From positions 1 through 38,914 of the forward strand of contig JAAMXP010001435.1 of NCBI GenBank assembly GCA_019693395.1: DNA of 38,914 nt. The letters are read 5' to 3'. Origin of the DNA: Ettlia oleoabundans (lineage: Eukaryota; Chlorophyta; Chlorophyceae; Chlamydomonadales). The notes beneath the pieces were generated by a model. That model was given only the letters and a program-made list of their open reading frames with translations, searched no databases and was not told the origin of the DNA. This document shows, piece after piece, positions 11,523 to 21,659 of the stretch (its first letter is position 1; the number at the start of each line of letters is the position of its first letter). The translations under genes and the position numbers were made by a program.

Positions 11523-14500
11523 TCACTCAAAATCCGCTGGCTGGGTGTGGATAGTGATGCCCTGCGGCACCAGGAATCCAGGCGGCAGCATAGCACCCTG
11601 CACCAGGAAGGACGGGTTGCAGGCAAGACTGGCTTCAGTTATTGGGTAGCGAGGGAAGGAGGCTGCAGGACACCCAGCAGCGCCACAGCAAATTGCCAGC
11701 CAGCCCCCCTGCTGTCCTCTGCCCGCCTGGCTCCCAACACAGGATTATAAGGTTCAAGTGGGCAACAACGCACCGGTGGGAGGACCATGCCGTCCCGGAT
11801 GGGCCAGCAGTTCAGGGGCAGATCCTTTTTGAAACGAACGCCACAAGCATTGCACAGCGTGCGGGGTCCCAGCGGCCCGCAGCGCCACTGCGGGGTCTGC
11901 TGGCAACCGCAGTTGAGGCAGACAGTGCGCCGGCCCTTGCGTGCTGCACAGGAAGCAAGTAGTGGGCAAAGCTTGTTGGAACGACTTGGCACATGTGGCA
12001 ATGGGCAGCTGATGCTGGCAACAGATACTCCACCAACTTAGGCATTTTTTCATGGCGATTGCGAGTGCAGGGTGATAGAAAGCACCATGCAGCAGTGCAA
12101 GCAGGGTTGGAGGTGTTGTTTGGAGGTGTTGGTCCAACACAGGCAACAGGCACAGGCCGTCCCAACACAAGCTTGTCTCGCAGCCCTGCACGCACACTGC
12201 AGCTCCGCACAGGTGGCTCACCTTTGGAGCCGACCTTGCGCACGCCCTTGCTGCCACGGCTGCCAACCTCGCCGCTTGACTCGTCAGCGCCGCCCACGCT
12301 GCCATGGGAATCCCGAGACTCGCTGCAAAAGACGGAAGGCAGATAAGTTTATCAGCCAAAAGTGGAATCCACATTCGAGCCTCAACGTTGCGCAGATGCA
12401 GCTGGGAGAAAAATCAGCACCGGATGGTTGCTGGCTGGGCTGTTGCGGGCTGGCAACATGATGCAGCTTTAGCAGGGCGCATGGGTGGCAGTAGCGGTGG
12501 TCCTAGGTTCCGGGACCAGCCCGGCAAAGTGGCAGGCAGGCAGGCTACCGATTTACTGCATCCTGGCTAATCAGTGCTTGCCTGGCTGTGTTGCCAGGGG
12601 GGGCTGCCACATCGAGCCTGCGCTTCACGCCGGTGAAGGAGGCAACCTGCAGAGGACCGGCAGAGGCGATAGAATGAGATGAAGGTATGTCAACTGTAAG
12701 GTGCAAACAGAGGGGTGCAGGCAGGCAGCAGTACCAAAAAAGTAGATGCAAAGGGCGGGATGCATATGCCGGTCTTCTGTGATCTTCCTGTCGGCCCCCG
12801 TCCTTCAGGCCTCGCCAAGACACAACTCCCAGCCCACCCACGCACCTTGCGCACGCGGCCGCTCTTGCTGGTCTGAAGCGACACTTCCGCCTCTTCATAA
12901 TCGAAATCGGTGTAAGCTTGGGAGGTGCGTCTAGGAGTGGCCCGAGGCTGAGCGGGTTGAGGCACAGCCGGCTGACGCACGCCAGCGCTAGTGGCGGCCG
13001 CTGCGGGCGCCGGGCGGCACGCAGCCACGGCGGCAGCTGCCGCAGCCTCAGCCTCTTGCTGCATGACCAGAAGCTGATGCTGGTGCTGCTGCTGCAGGTG
13101 GGTGGGGCCCATGCCTGTCTGCACCACATACGCGCTCTGTGCCCGCATGCTGTGCTGCAGAGACAGGCCGCTGCCGCTGCTGCTGTGCACGGCGGGCACC
13201 ATGCTGCTCTGTAGAGCCGCCGGCGCGCTGCCGGTAGGGACAAACCCGCCATAGCATCCCGTAGCGCTGCTGCCTGGGGCCGCGTAATAGGCCGCTGCTG
13301 CTGCTGCCGCGTGCTGCTGTGCAGCCGCTGCTGCTGCCGCGTGCTGCTGCTGGTCAAAGGGGGTGGAACGAAGGCCGGCGGAGCCCGCCGCGTGAGACCC
13401 TGCTGCGTGTGGAAAGTCTGGCATGTCGAATGGATCGTTAGGCAACTCCAGGGGGCCGCTCATGTGCAGGCTGTTCATTGCTGCGCCCGAGCTGGTGCCC
13501 GTCTTGTCAAAATCATTCAGCATGCTTTCCAGGAACTGCATGGAGGGCAAGGTGTACAGCTGTCCCGCCTGCAATGGTGGCAGGTCCTCCTTGCAAGCCA
13601 ACTGCAGCAGGGGGGCAGGCGGCAGGGAAGCGTGCAGGCAGAGTGCTCAGGGTTGAGACCGGCGTTTTGCTGGTGCAGAAACATCCCCACCCTGCGTGGC
13701 TCTGGCAGCTTCAGTGGCACATGCCTGAAAGAAAGACACAGATCAGGTCCTAGCGTGTTGTTTTGGGGATATAGACGCAGGCTTTAGGCTGATTTTGGCG
13801 CAGACACGCACCTGCTCAAAGACGTCCTGGAAAATGTTCTGCCGCTCGGCGCTGGCCGCCAACCCCTTGGCGCGGTTCAGCTCGGTTGCGGTGATGACAT
13901 CCAAGCTGATCTGGCGCAGCGGCGGCAGCAGGCCCGCGCTAGCGGAGTCGAGCAGTAGCCCAGTGGGTTGCTGGCCGGCGGCTGTGGATGAGGAGTCGAC
14001 GCTGTTAGTCTTGCCGCCGTCCTCGCCACCCTCCGCTGCCAACCGGTGCGGCCTTGGGGCCTGCAAGGAAGCGGTGCCACAGAGTGGCAGGACATAGAGC
14101 CTAGTAATCAAGCAAGTTGTTGAGCGCGCAACCAGGGTTGAAAAGAAATTTGCAGCATGGTAGGTGAGCAGCAGAGGCACAAACTGCAAGGGCGGCCGCT
14201 GGCAACAGTGCCGTTCAGCGACCAGGCGTTGCTAGCCAACCCGTGCCCTAGCCGCTGCCCGACGCAGCTTCTGGTGGCATTCCAGCCAATATTCAGGGCT
14301 TCAGGTCGGTACCAGGGGCCGGAGGGGCCGGGCGACAAGGGGTGAGCCCCGCAAATGAACGACATGCGCGCCGGGCAACCGGCAACCCTCACTTGTTGCA
14401 TGCTTGCCATCTGCAGCACGATGTCGCTTGCCGTCTTGAGCAGCATGGCTTCTCCTTGGACCTGCGGGCCGGGCAGCGCGGGAGCGCCTTACATTACCAA

Positions 14501-14653
14501 CCGCCAGCCCAGCGGAGGGAGCCGGCCCCTACATCCAGCGCCCCGCCGGTTCCCCACCAAGGCAATGGCAGCCACTTACAGCTACAAACGGCTTTTCACC
14601 TGCCAGCTACCAGCCCGCAAGAGCTTGTGCTTCTCCTGCGTTGCCCCAGCCAT
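11523..14653 (-). CDS. GATA-type zinc-finger transcription factor
   Basis: Exons in transcript order: 14653-14600, 14461-14393, 14060-13812, 13601-12846, 12646-12582, 12322-12222, 11943-11774, 11597-11523; 512 residues with all phases consistent. The single zinc finger is C-x2-C-x18-C-x2-C (C440, C443, C462, C465) with the core [11 protein letters not shown], preceded by a basic stretch (KARKGRR), so the protein should bind GATA motifs in the nucleus. The large fourth exon encodes Ala runs, QQ-rich segments and HLQQQHQHQ, typical of activation or low-complexity regions. The intron starting at 12581 uses a GC donor (AG|GCAAGC) and is needed to keep phase. The last intron (11773-11598) is inferred from donor GTGCGT and acceptor GGTGCAG in phase 0. 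If retained, the frame runs to a stop at 11639-11641 with a different tail. Target genes are unknown. Confidence 0.85.
12323..12581 (-). other. GC-AG intron in the GATA gene
   Basis: The intron runs from 12581 down to 12323 on minus. The donor is CAG|GCAAGC and the acceptor TTTTGCAG. Joining AG (end of the 12646-12582 exon) to C (start of the 12322-12222 exon) makes AGC and keeps the frame [12 protein letters not shown]. No GT donor nearby gives the same result. Confidence 0.75.
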
Positions 14654-15180
14654 TTTCACCCTTGACGGCCTCCAGTTTAACCACTAGATTTATAAGGAAG
14701 ACCTGTAAGCCGAGGAATGCGACTGGCGCGTAAGAGGGAGTTAGGCCTCGACTGCCACGTCGGCTCAACCGCGGAGGCCACGTACACCCAATATTTCCCC
14801 CGGCAGGGCACGGTACCCCTTGCAAGGCGCTCAATTGGCGCGATTGCATTTGTGGATGTTGCAGCAAGGGTCTCGGAGAGCACGTCATTCCGGCCAACCG
14901 GCCAACCGCTAAAGGTGTCCCTTTGAGTCCTCGGGCCCAGCGGGCAAGTAAGCCTCTCACAAAACAGACAGCAGAGCTTTGTGTGCTTGCAAGGGCAACG
15001 GCGCGGTAAACTACTCTGGTCTCTCACATGTGCATGCGCCCAGCATGTGCCTCATTCACACATAATGCTACAACGGTGGCAGCGGCAGCAGCGGCAACGG
15101 CAGGTAGCTACATGTCAATCATTGGTTTGCAAGCTGCTGTCTAAGCTGACCAGGACAGCTTGGTGGAGAAGTTTCCCTCC
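14654..15180. other. Intergenic, GATA gene promoter side and AAA ATPase 3' side
   Basis: Both neighbours are on the minus strand. The stretch should hold the 3' untranslated region of the AAA ATPase gene and the promoter of the GATA gene. I see no coding exon and no clear poly(A) signal for the AAA gene here. Confidence 0.45.
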
Positions 15181-18100
15181 TCAGGCACCGTGCAGGCCTG
15201 CCGGCTCAGAAGGCAGCCCCGCCATCTCCCGCAGCCGCTGCCGCGCCGCCTCCAAATACTCTGAAATCGGCGGCAGGTGCCCCTTGGCCGCCTTGCCGCG
15301 AATAATCTACAACAGGAGGGGCAGGGGTGGCGTGGTGGGAGGCTCAAAAGGCCATAAAGCGAAAGAGGGCACAAGTGCACGACCGGTTCATAGGCTGCTT
15401 CACAATCCCACCATCCCTGCTGAGTCCAAGGTGCAGAACTTCCGCTCCATCCTTCACAGTACTTCCGCATGTTGATCCCAGTCTTCTTCCAGCCCACCAG
15501 ACGCAATAGAGAGCCTGAAGCTGAACATTGGCCTCCTTGCTGCCCAGATGCATACCTTGCTGGCCTCAAAACGACCTGTGGCCTCATGCCCCCCCACCCT
15601 GGGAACNNNNNNNNNNNNNNNNNNNNNNNNNNNNTTTGTAAAAGCACAAGTGCAGCTTCCATAATCTTCGCACCTTGCTTGCCCAGCGTCGCTCCGCCTG
15701 CTCACAGATGTCCTTAAGGTCCCGGCCAGCCATGCCAGGTGTAGCCGCGGCCAGGGCTAGCAGCTCAGCGTTGCTCAAGTGCCGTGCATACTGCCTCACA
15801 ATCTCCTTCCTACACAAAGGATGGGGGTGCGCAGGGGGCGAACGAGGTGCTGAACTGATGCACACGTGGGCTGTTCTGGCTAAATCACCAATGCGGCGGG
15901 ACACCTATCCTGATGACTGTCCAGGCAGGTTTGCTACATAACTCAACTGCCCAGGCAGCAGCAATATACAAATCACCCACAGCCAGCAACAGCGTCAGTG
16001 CAGCGGTAGCGGCAGCCAGCGCACTGTCCCCTCACCTGCAGCCCTCGTTGGGCAACCCAAAATTAATTGATGTGGAGAAGCGGGAGATGAGTGCGGGGTC
16101 TAGGTCCTGCCATAAGCACATGCAAAACAGGCACGGAATAAGCTTAAAACACAAAAATGAAAATTGTCGGGGTACTGCAACAGCAGCAACCAGTTGCCTG
16201 CGCAATGACCGCAGAGGTCAGGTCGGCCTTTACAAATAGAATCCAGGCTAACAGAAAGCTCTAGGGAAGAATTCGGGGTAATGAGTGCTCCACAGTGAAG
16301 AAAGCGCCAACCAAAGTTCACCTGCTTGCGGTTGGTTGCGCCAATGACGACCGTACGCTTATTGGTGGAGTCAAATCCGTCCAAGTGGCGCAGCAGGACG
16401 CCCAACACGCGTCTCGTTGCCTCATGCATCTCTGCAAGTGGGGGCGGTACAAAGCCATGCTGATCAGGTAATACGGAAACTTGGTACAGGAGCTTACTTA
16501 GCCGGCAGGCACGAAGTCGAAGTACGAGGGAATGAGGAGCGCCGAGAGGGAGGGGCCAGAAGAGGATGGGGAGGGAAAGCAGCAGGGAGGAAAAGGCCCG
16601 GGCAAGGCATGGATGGCATTGGCGATAGCGATACAAGTCAGCGTGGGGCAGACACCTACCCACGTGTCTACCCATTTGCTGTTAGCCACCCATCCACCCA
16701 TCCACCCACCCGCAGTCCAGCCACCCACCAGTCGTTCGATCACACATTCGCCATGACCCATTCACCCACCCGTGGATCTCGATGTTGCCAGGGCATCCAG
16801 CTCATCAAGGAAGATGATGCAGCCATCTGGGAAGGACTCACACGTCTTCAGCATGTCTGCGCAAGCAATAAACAATCATAGGAGACCCTCGGATAAAAGC
16901 GTAAAAACATACGAGTGATGCAGCAGGCGACAAAGGCCCTCAAACGCCTTCGGGCATCTCTGCAACACTGACCGTCCTGTGGCATGCTGAAGCCTATCGC
17001 CGAGCTGTAACTAGCTGTGCCCGTCGGCTGAGGAGTGGCGGTTGGCGGCTGGCAGCTGGCTTATAGTGGCATCAACAAGTACGGGCCACGGTCCGCTCAC
17101 CCGCCAGCATTTTCTCGCTCTCTCCATACCACTTGCTCACCACAGCTTCAAGCGGGATGTATATCAGGGGTACAGCGGCCTGCAAGAGGCGGGACAAGAG
17201 CAACGCAACGGTGGTGGTACGAATTTGGAGCCGCATAACGTAATGCAAATAAAGAGAAAGTTGGTGACAAGAATGAAAAGATGGAGTGCGGGCTGACCAA
17301 CCGCAGCTTGTGGCTTAGCATAGGCTTGGGAGGCACAAAGGCAATGCCGCACCGCCGAAAGACGAGGGCAGCCAGGGAAGCAAGTAAGTGTGTGGGGAGA
17401 TAGGACTTGCAGCAGCGCTACAGCCGCCAGCTGGTCCACTCCAAGATGCACGCACAGGGGTTGCATAAGTGTGGTTTTAGTGTGCACTTGCGTTGTGGAG
17501 CTAGTCCAAAACGAGCCAATGTGCTGGCTGCATAAGCGCAGTTTCGTTTGAGGTAAGGACGTCGGGCAGACAGGCAGGCAGGTTTCAGCGAGCTACCTGT
17601 GAGGCAACGCACCTGCGAGGCAATGATGCGAGCCGAGGTTGTCTTGCCGGTGCCAGGGGGCCTGCAGTACAGCAGTTGCGGGGCAGAGGTCAAGTGAGCT
17701 TACTCAGAGATTCCCCATGGCGAGAAGAGACAACAGACGGCTTTGTAGTGGCGTGATGCGGTTGCTGCGGCCAGAAGAGGCACGAGGCAGGTGAGACGCC
17801 CATCACGCCAAATTTGTGTACTGCAATTTGCTGTGGAATCGTCTGGAAAGGCAGCAAACGACCCGTTTTCAAAATGCATCATGCAGGGCGAAGGTCAAGC
17901 CCGTGAGCGGGTCTGCAGGCGTGTACAGCGCACCCTTCAAACAGCACGGCGCGTGGGCGGTTGGATGCAAACTGGCGGCGGGTTCCCTTGGCTATCTCGT
18001 TATACACCTCTGCAGGCAGCGCCACGTGGGGCCACAGGGAGGAATGGCTCATCCGGAGTCGATGACTTACAAGGAGGTGTGCACATGTGAACATGTCAAA

Positions 18101-20543
18101 TGGATTGAAGGGCGGCGGTAACCTGTACAACCAGCTGCCGGCTTACGCTGCTGCACGGCAGATCGTGCCGCTCCCAGTCATCCCAGCACCAACCCTATTA
18201 CACAACTGATTGCATACTGTGCCAGGCCACCGCATCCACCCACCTGGGTGCAGCAGAGCCAGCAGCAGCGTGTCCTCAATCTGCCGCTTCTGCTCCTCGT
18301 AGCCCGCCAGTATGCCCCAGTCCACCCCCTCGTGCCGATGAGGCAGGAACACCTGCTTGGGAGGTGCGCAAGGTGCTGGGTGCAAGTTGTATATGTCAAG
18401 CTAAGTGCAGAAACAAACTGAAGCAGGGTGGGTGGGGTGGCACAGGGTGGGCCCACGACAACAGCAAGTGGTTGAATAGCGGCAAAGCAACGATGCCAGC
18501 AACGCAACTGTGGTTCAGAAACCTAATCATTTGCATGCTACTGTGCACGGGCAACTTTTTAGAACTGAAGTGCAAAAGGCTCTGTTTGACTCTGTCACTA
18601 GCTTGGTATATTGACACAATCTTTACAGGGTCGTGATAAGGTGCGGTACCGACCTGTGCCCCATGCTGCTCCAGCTTCCGCTTAGCTGCCTCCACTTGCC
18701 GCTGCTTCCGCCGCTGCTCCATCTCCTCCTGGCTGAGCCCTCCCTCGCCTGCACCTTCCAGCCGCCCGCCACCCATGCGGCCGCCGCCGCTTTCCAAGCG
18801 CCTGCCAGAGCTTTCACCACCGCTGCCGGCGCCCCAGTCGTCAAAACGCTTGGGGCGGTACAGCGGGGTGGGGAAGGTGTCACGCTCCCCTCGCCACTCA
18901 CCCTCCTCCTCGCCGCCAAGCTGCCAGCTCTCCCCTGCACATACCAAGGATGATAAAAGGCAGCTTGGAGGTCTGTTCAACCACCCAGGAATACCGTGAA
19001 AACATAATCTCCCCTGCCCAACAATTGAGTAATGCCCTACAAAAGTCTGATTTGTTTCATCTCTTGTGCTCTCCCGTTTTCCTTCTGTCTGCAACACAAA
19101 AGCCATTCCCCACGGTTTAAACCTTCCCGCAGCGCCCCTGCTGTTTAGGGTGTCCTTGCCTTGCGCCATGCGCTCGAGTCCCTGCATGAACTCCTGCAGG
19201 TGCTCAAAAAAAGGGTCAAGCCCCGACCCTGGCCCAAAGGCGCGCCCAAAGGGCGAGTTGTCAAACAGGCGGCCCCAGTCTTGAAGCTCCTGCAGGAGAG
19301 ATGTAAGGAAAGGCGCATCACATGCAGTTCAGCGCTCACAACTAGCAATACCGCATGCAATGCATCACGCATAAGCCGCTTGACAGGGTCTTGACTTCAA
19401 AAGCTGCTGCTATACGCAGCAGGGTGGCGCAGTGTGGCGTGGCGCGCAACATGGGCGCTGGCACCAGGTGGGTGGCCACAGGCGACATGTCGCGACAGTT
19501 GCTCCCAGAGAGAAAGCAAGCTACCAATGCGTGTCAGCTTGGCTGTTGGATCGTCCTTGCCGTCACAACTTCTACAACAATGACCAGCTATTACGGGAGA
19601 GGCAGCTCGATTCCGACCTGCCCTGTGCGGCACCCTTCCCTTCCCCAGCCCTGCCCAACCCCCCAGAGCCACCTCCCGTACCTCTACAGGTCCCTGCCGC
19701 CGCGGCTGCATTGCGCTTTGCAGCGTGGCTGACAGCAGGGCCAAGTCTCGTTCGGTGGCTCGGCCACGGAAGTGAAAGCGTGCGGGGCGGGAGCGGTCAT
19801 GAGGTTCCAACACATCCACTGACAGCCCGCCCAGACCTGCAACAGAGGGATCAGTGATACCACTTGCCTCTCAGGAAATATTCTGGGTGGTAGTGATCAG
19901 GCAAGAGAGGGGAGATATGACGGAGCTGACTTTTGAGGGAGGCATGGTGAGGCAGGAGCACTGGCCACTGAATGAAATCAGCAGCAGTGGCACGCTCATA
20001 GGAAAGCAGCAAGTACAGCGGCCTACGGGAAGCCACTTAGCTTGAAGACAGCCCTCCATGACGTCAAAACAACACAGCTGGTCAACGTTCTTCCCTTTTC
20101 GTACACACCTGTGGATTGTCGCACAAACTGGGTGGCTCTTCCCTCCGCGCCGCTGGTGCTGTTCTCGCTGACCGAGCTGCCATACGCCCCTTCCTCAAGG
20201 CTGCCAAATGCGGGATTACGAAGCTGACGACGCAGCGTGCGTACCGCGCCTGCAGCAGGCGGGAAGGCGCCCCATGCAAACGTGTTGACGACCAACACCA
20301 ATTGTTTCGCTGTGCTGCGCAATTCACCCAATCCTCGTATACATCCGTCTGCATGTAGGCCGCTGTGTTATAGTAGAGGATAAGGTTGAGATGAGATATT
20401 TTCTCACCTTGTATGTCCAGGTCTTGAGGAAGTTTAAAGGTCACCTCCACCTCACCAGTCGCGCGTAAATCAACCTCTGGCTCAGGGATACTGCAGCAAT
20501 CCGGCAGTGGCACCTTCAGGACTGGTTGAGGGGCAGGTGACAT
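15181..20543 (-). CDS. AAA ATPase, plant-type (resembles Arabidopsis At4g04180 family)
   Basis: Exons in transcript order: 20543-20408, 20249-20109, 19836-19682, 19289-19160, 18934-18654, 18352-18244, 18009-17934, 17661-17613, 17179-17101, 16856-16770, 16431-16322, 16106-16036, 15809-15674, 15306-15181; 561 residues, phase kept throughout. The N-terminal about 280 residues hold a low-complexity and coiled region (EEMEQRRKQRQ). One AAA domain follows: Walker A GPPGTGKT (343-350), pore-loop-like KWYGES, Walker B CIIFLDE (D403/E404), sensor 1 VIGATNRKQ, arginine-finger region DPALISRF, sensor 2 GMAGRDLKDICEQAERRW. This is the classic hexameric AAA plan. The close match in the C-terminal half is to a plant family of unassigned substrate, recalled from memory. 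The start at 20543 has an in-frame stop three codons upstream. No transit peptide is apparent, so a missing first exon is possible. The intron at 19159 has a GC donor. Confidence 0.88.
15607..15634. other. Assembly gap (28 N)
   Basis: A run of 28 N lies in the last intron of the AAA ATPase gene (intron 15673-15307), so it does not interrupt the deduced protein. The real gap length may differ. Confidence 0.98.
18935..19159 (-). other. GC-AG intron in the AAA ATPase gene
   Basis: Donor CAAG|GCAAGG on minus, acceptor TGTGCAG. The join keeps phase 1 and reads ERMAQGESWQLGG. Reading through without splicing is open but inserts about 75 residues of unconserved sequence. Confidence 0.65.
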
Positions 20544-20717
20544 CACTGCTCAGCTAAGCTTTGGCGGCCTTGCAACAGAGCCGCTGATTCATGGCCAGCA
20601 GCCCGCTACAGCCGACACAACAATCCATGCAACATCCAAGGGCACTTCCAGTAAGTTGACAGGAGGCAAAGTGGTGTTAGAAACGAAAATTGTTGTAGCG
20701 GCGAGGGCCAGCACGGC

Positions 20718-21352
20718 TTACTGATGCAGCTGGGTGCTGGGTGGGAGGGTCGCTTCACTGCGGTGCAACTGCTCATCCAGCCTCCGCCACAAGTCCATCA
20801 CTGCTGCCTTGAAGCTGCTGGGGTCCGTGCTTCCACTTTGAGCCTGCTGGTGGGTGCAGAACAGAAGAGAAGCCGCATTTCAACAATCAAAGGGTGCTGG
20901 TTCAAGCGGGACGCAGGCGGTAGTGGCAAGCAGGCCATCCCAGCCTTGGTGCGGTCTACAGCAGCCGCGTAGAGCCGCCCTCCTGCCCTCAACCTCACAG
21001 CCTCGCACCTCGCACGCTGCGATAGGGGATCCCCATAGCGTGGCGGCCAAGGCCGCCGCGGAGGTTGCTGCCAGCGCAGCAGCGGCACTGCTGCTGCCGC
21101 TGCTGCCGCCACTCTGCCGTCCTGCCGACTGCTGTGCCGTTACTACCCAGGTGGTTATTGCCTGACTGATCGGGGGCTTGCAACCTGCAACACAACACGT
21201 GACACAGAAAAAGGCTTTGCAGCCGCCAAAGCCGGGTTTGCAGGGTTCTCACAGCGACATTGGACGCTCTTACCTGCAAAGCCCGCGGATCGGGGCCCTA
21301 AATCGCGAGCCAGATAGGGAAGCACTCGGGCGAGGCGCCACAGTTCCCACAT
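20718..21352 (-). CDS. Small protein of unknown function (126 aa)
   Basis: I do not recognise this protein. Three exons (21352-21274, 21184-21009, 20843-20718) join in phase with good donors (GTAAGA, GTGCGA) and CAG acceptors. They run from an ATG (MWELWRLARVLPYLARDLG) to a TAA stop. The N-terminus is an amphipathic, Arg/Leu-rich helix that could be a mitochondrial or plastid targeting sequence. The middle is Ser/Gly/Ala-rich with an Ala-rich, weakly hydrophobic stretch (SAAALAATLWGSPIAAC). The C-terminus is helical (FKAAVMDLWRRLDEQLH). It sits between two same-strand genes with no room to be an exon of either: the S1 gene stops at 21660 and the AAA gene starts at 20543. Coding status rests on phase consistency only. 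Confidence 0.55.
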
Positions 21353-21659
21353 TGCTAGCGCCAAGCGTGGATGGATTGTGCGCAAGGGTCTGGCAGTGTT
21401 TAATGATGCGGAGGTTGTTTGGTGAATTGAACCTTTGGATTACAAACGCAGACGAAGAGCGCATCTGGCATACCAAAGGACAGAGGGTTCCAGCGCAGCA
21501 TGCCGCCGCCGCTTTGGCTCCGCTGAGCACAGCAGCGTTCTGCTGGCACAGCGCATCTCTTTTGGATATGCAATGTCTGCTCGACAATGCCCAGAAAGAA
21601 TCAAGCATACATATTAGTGGAATCTTATCGTAATGATTCATTTCATGCACACGTTGCTG
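21353..21659. other. Short intergenic between S1 gene 3' end and the small unknown gene
   Basis: It holds the 3' untranslated region of the S1 gene, including TTACA at 21440-21444 (TGTAA on the minus strand), and the likely promoter of the 126-aa gene. No exon is seen. Confidence 0.5.
21440..21444 (-). terminator. Probable polyadenylation signal TGTAA of the S1 gene
   Basis: TGTAA on the minus strand lies about 216 nt after the stop codon of the S1-domain gene and before the next gene's start at 21352. It is a short motif, so moderate support only. Confidence 0.45.

Noticed and set aside
12545..13357. 270-codon open frame on minus in another frame of the GATA gene
   Set aside because: Shadow of the Ala/Gln-rich GATA exon; the frame with the zinc finger and phase-consistent introns is the real one.
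13687..13720. Possible extra GATA exon after an acceptor at 13721 (reads [11 protein letters not shown])
   Set aside because: No donor gives the phase needed to join the exon at 13601, while direct joining of 13812 to 13601 is in phase and reads [13 protein letters not shown].
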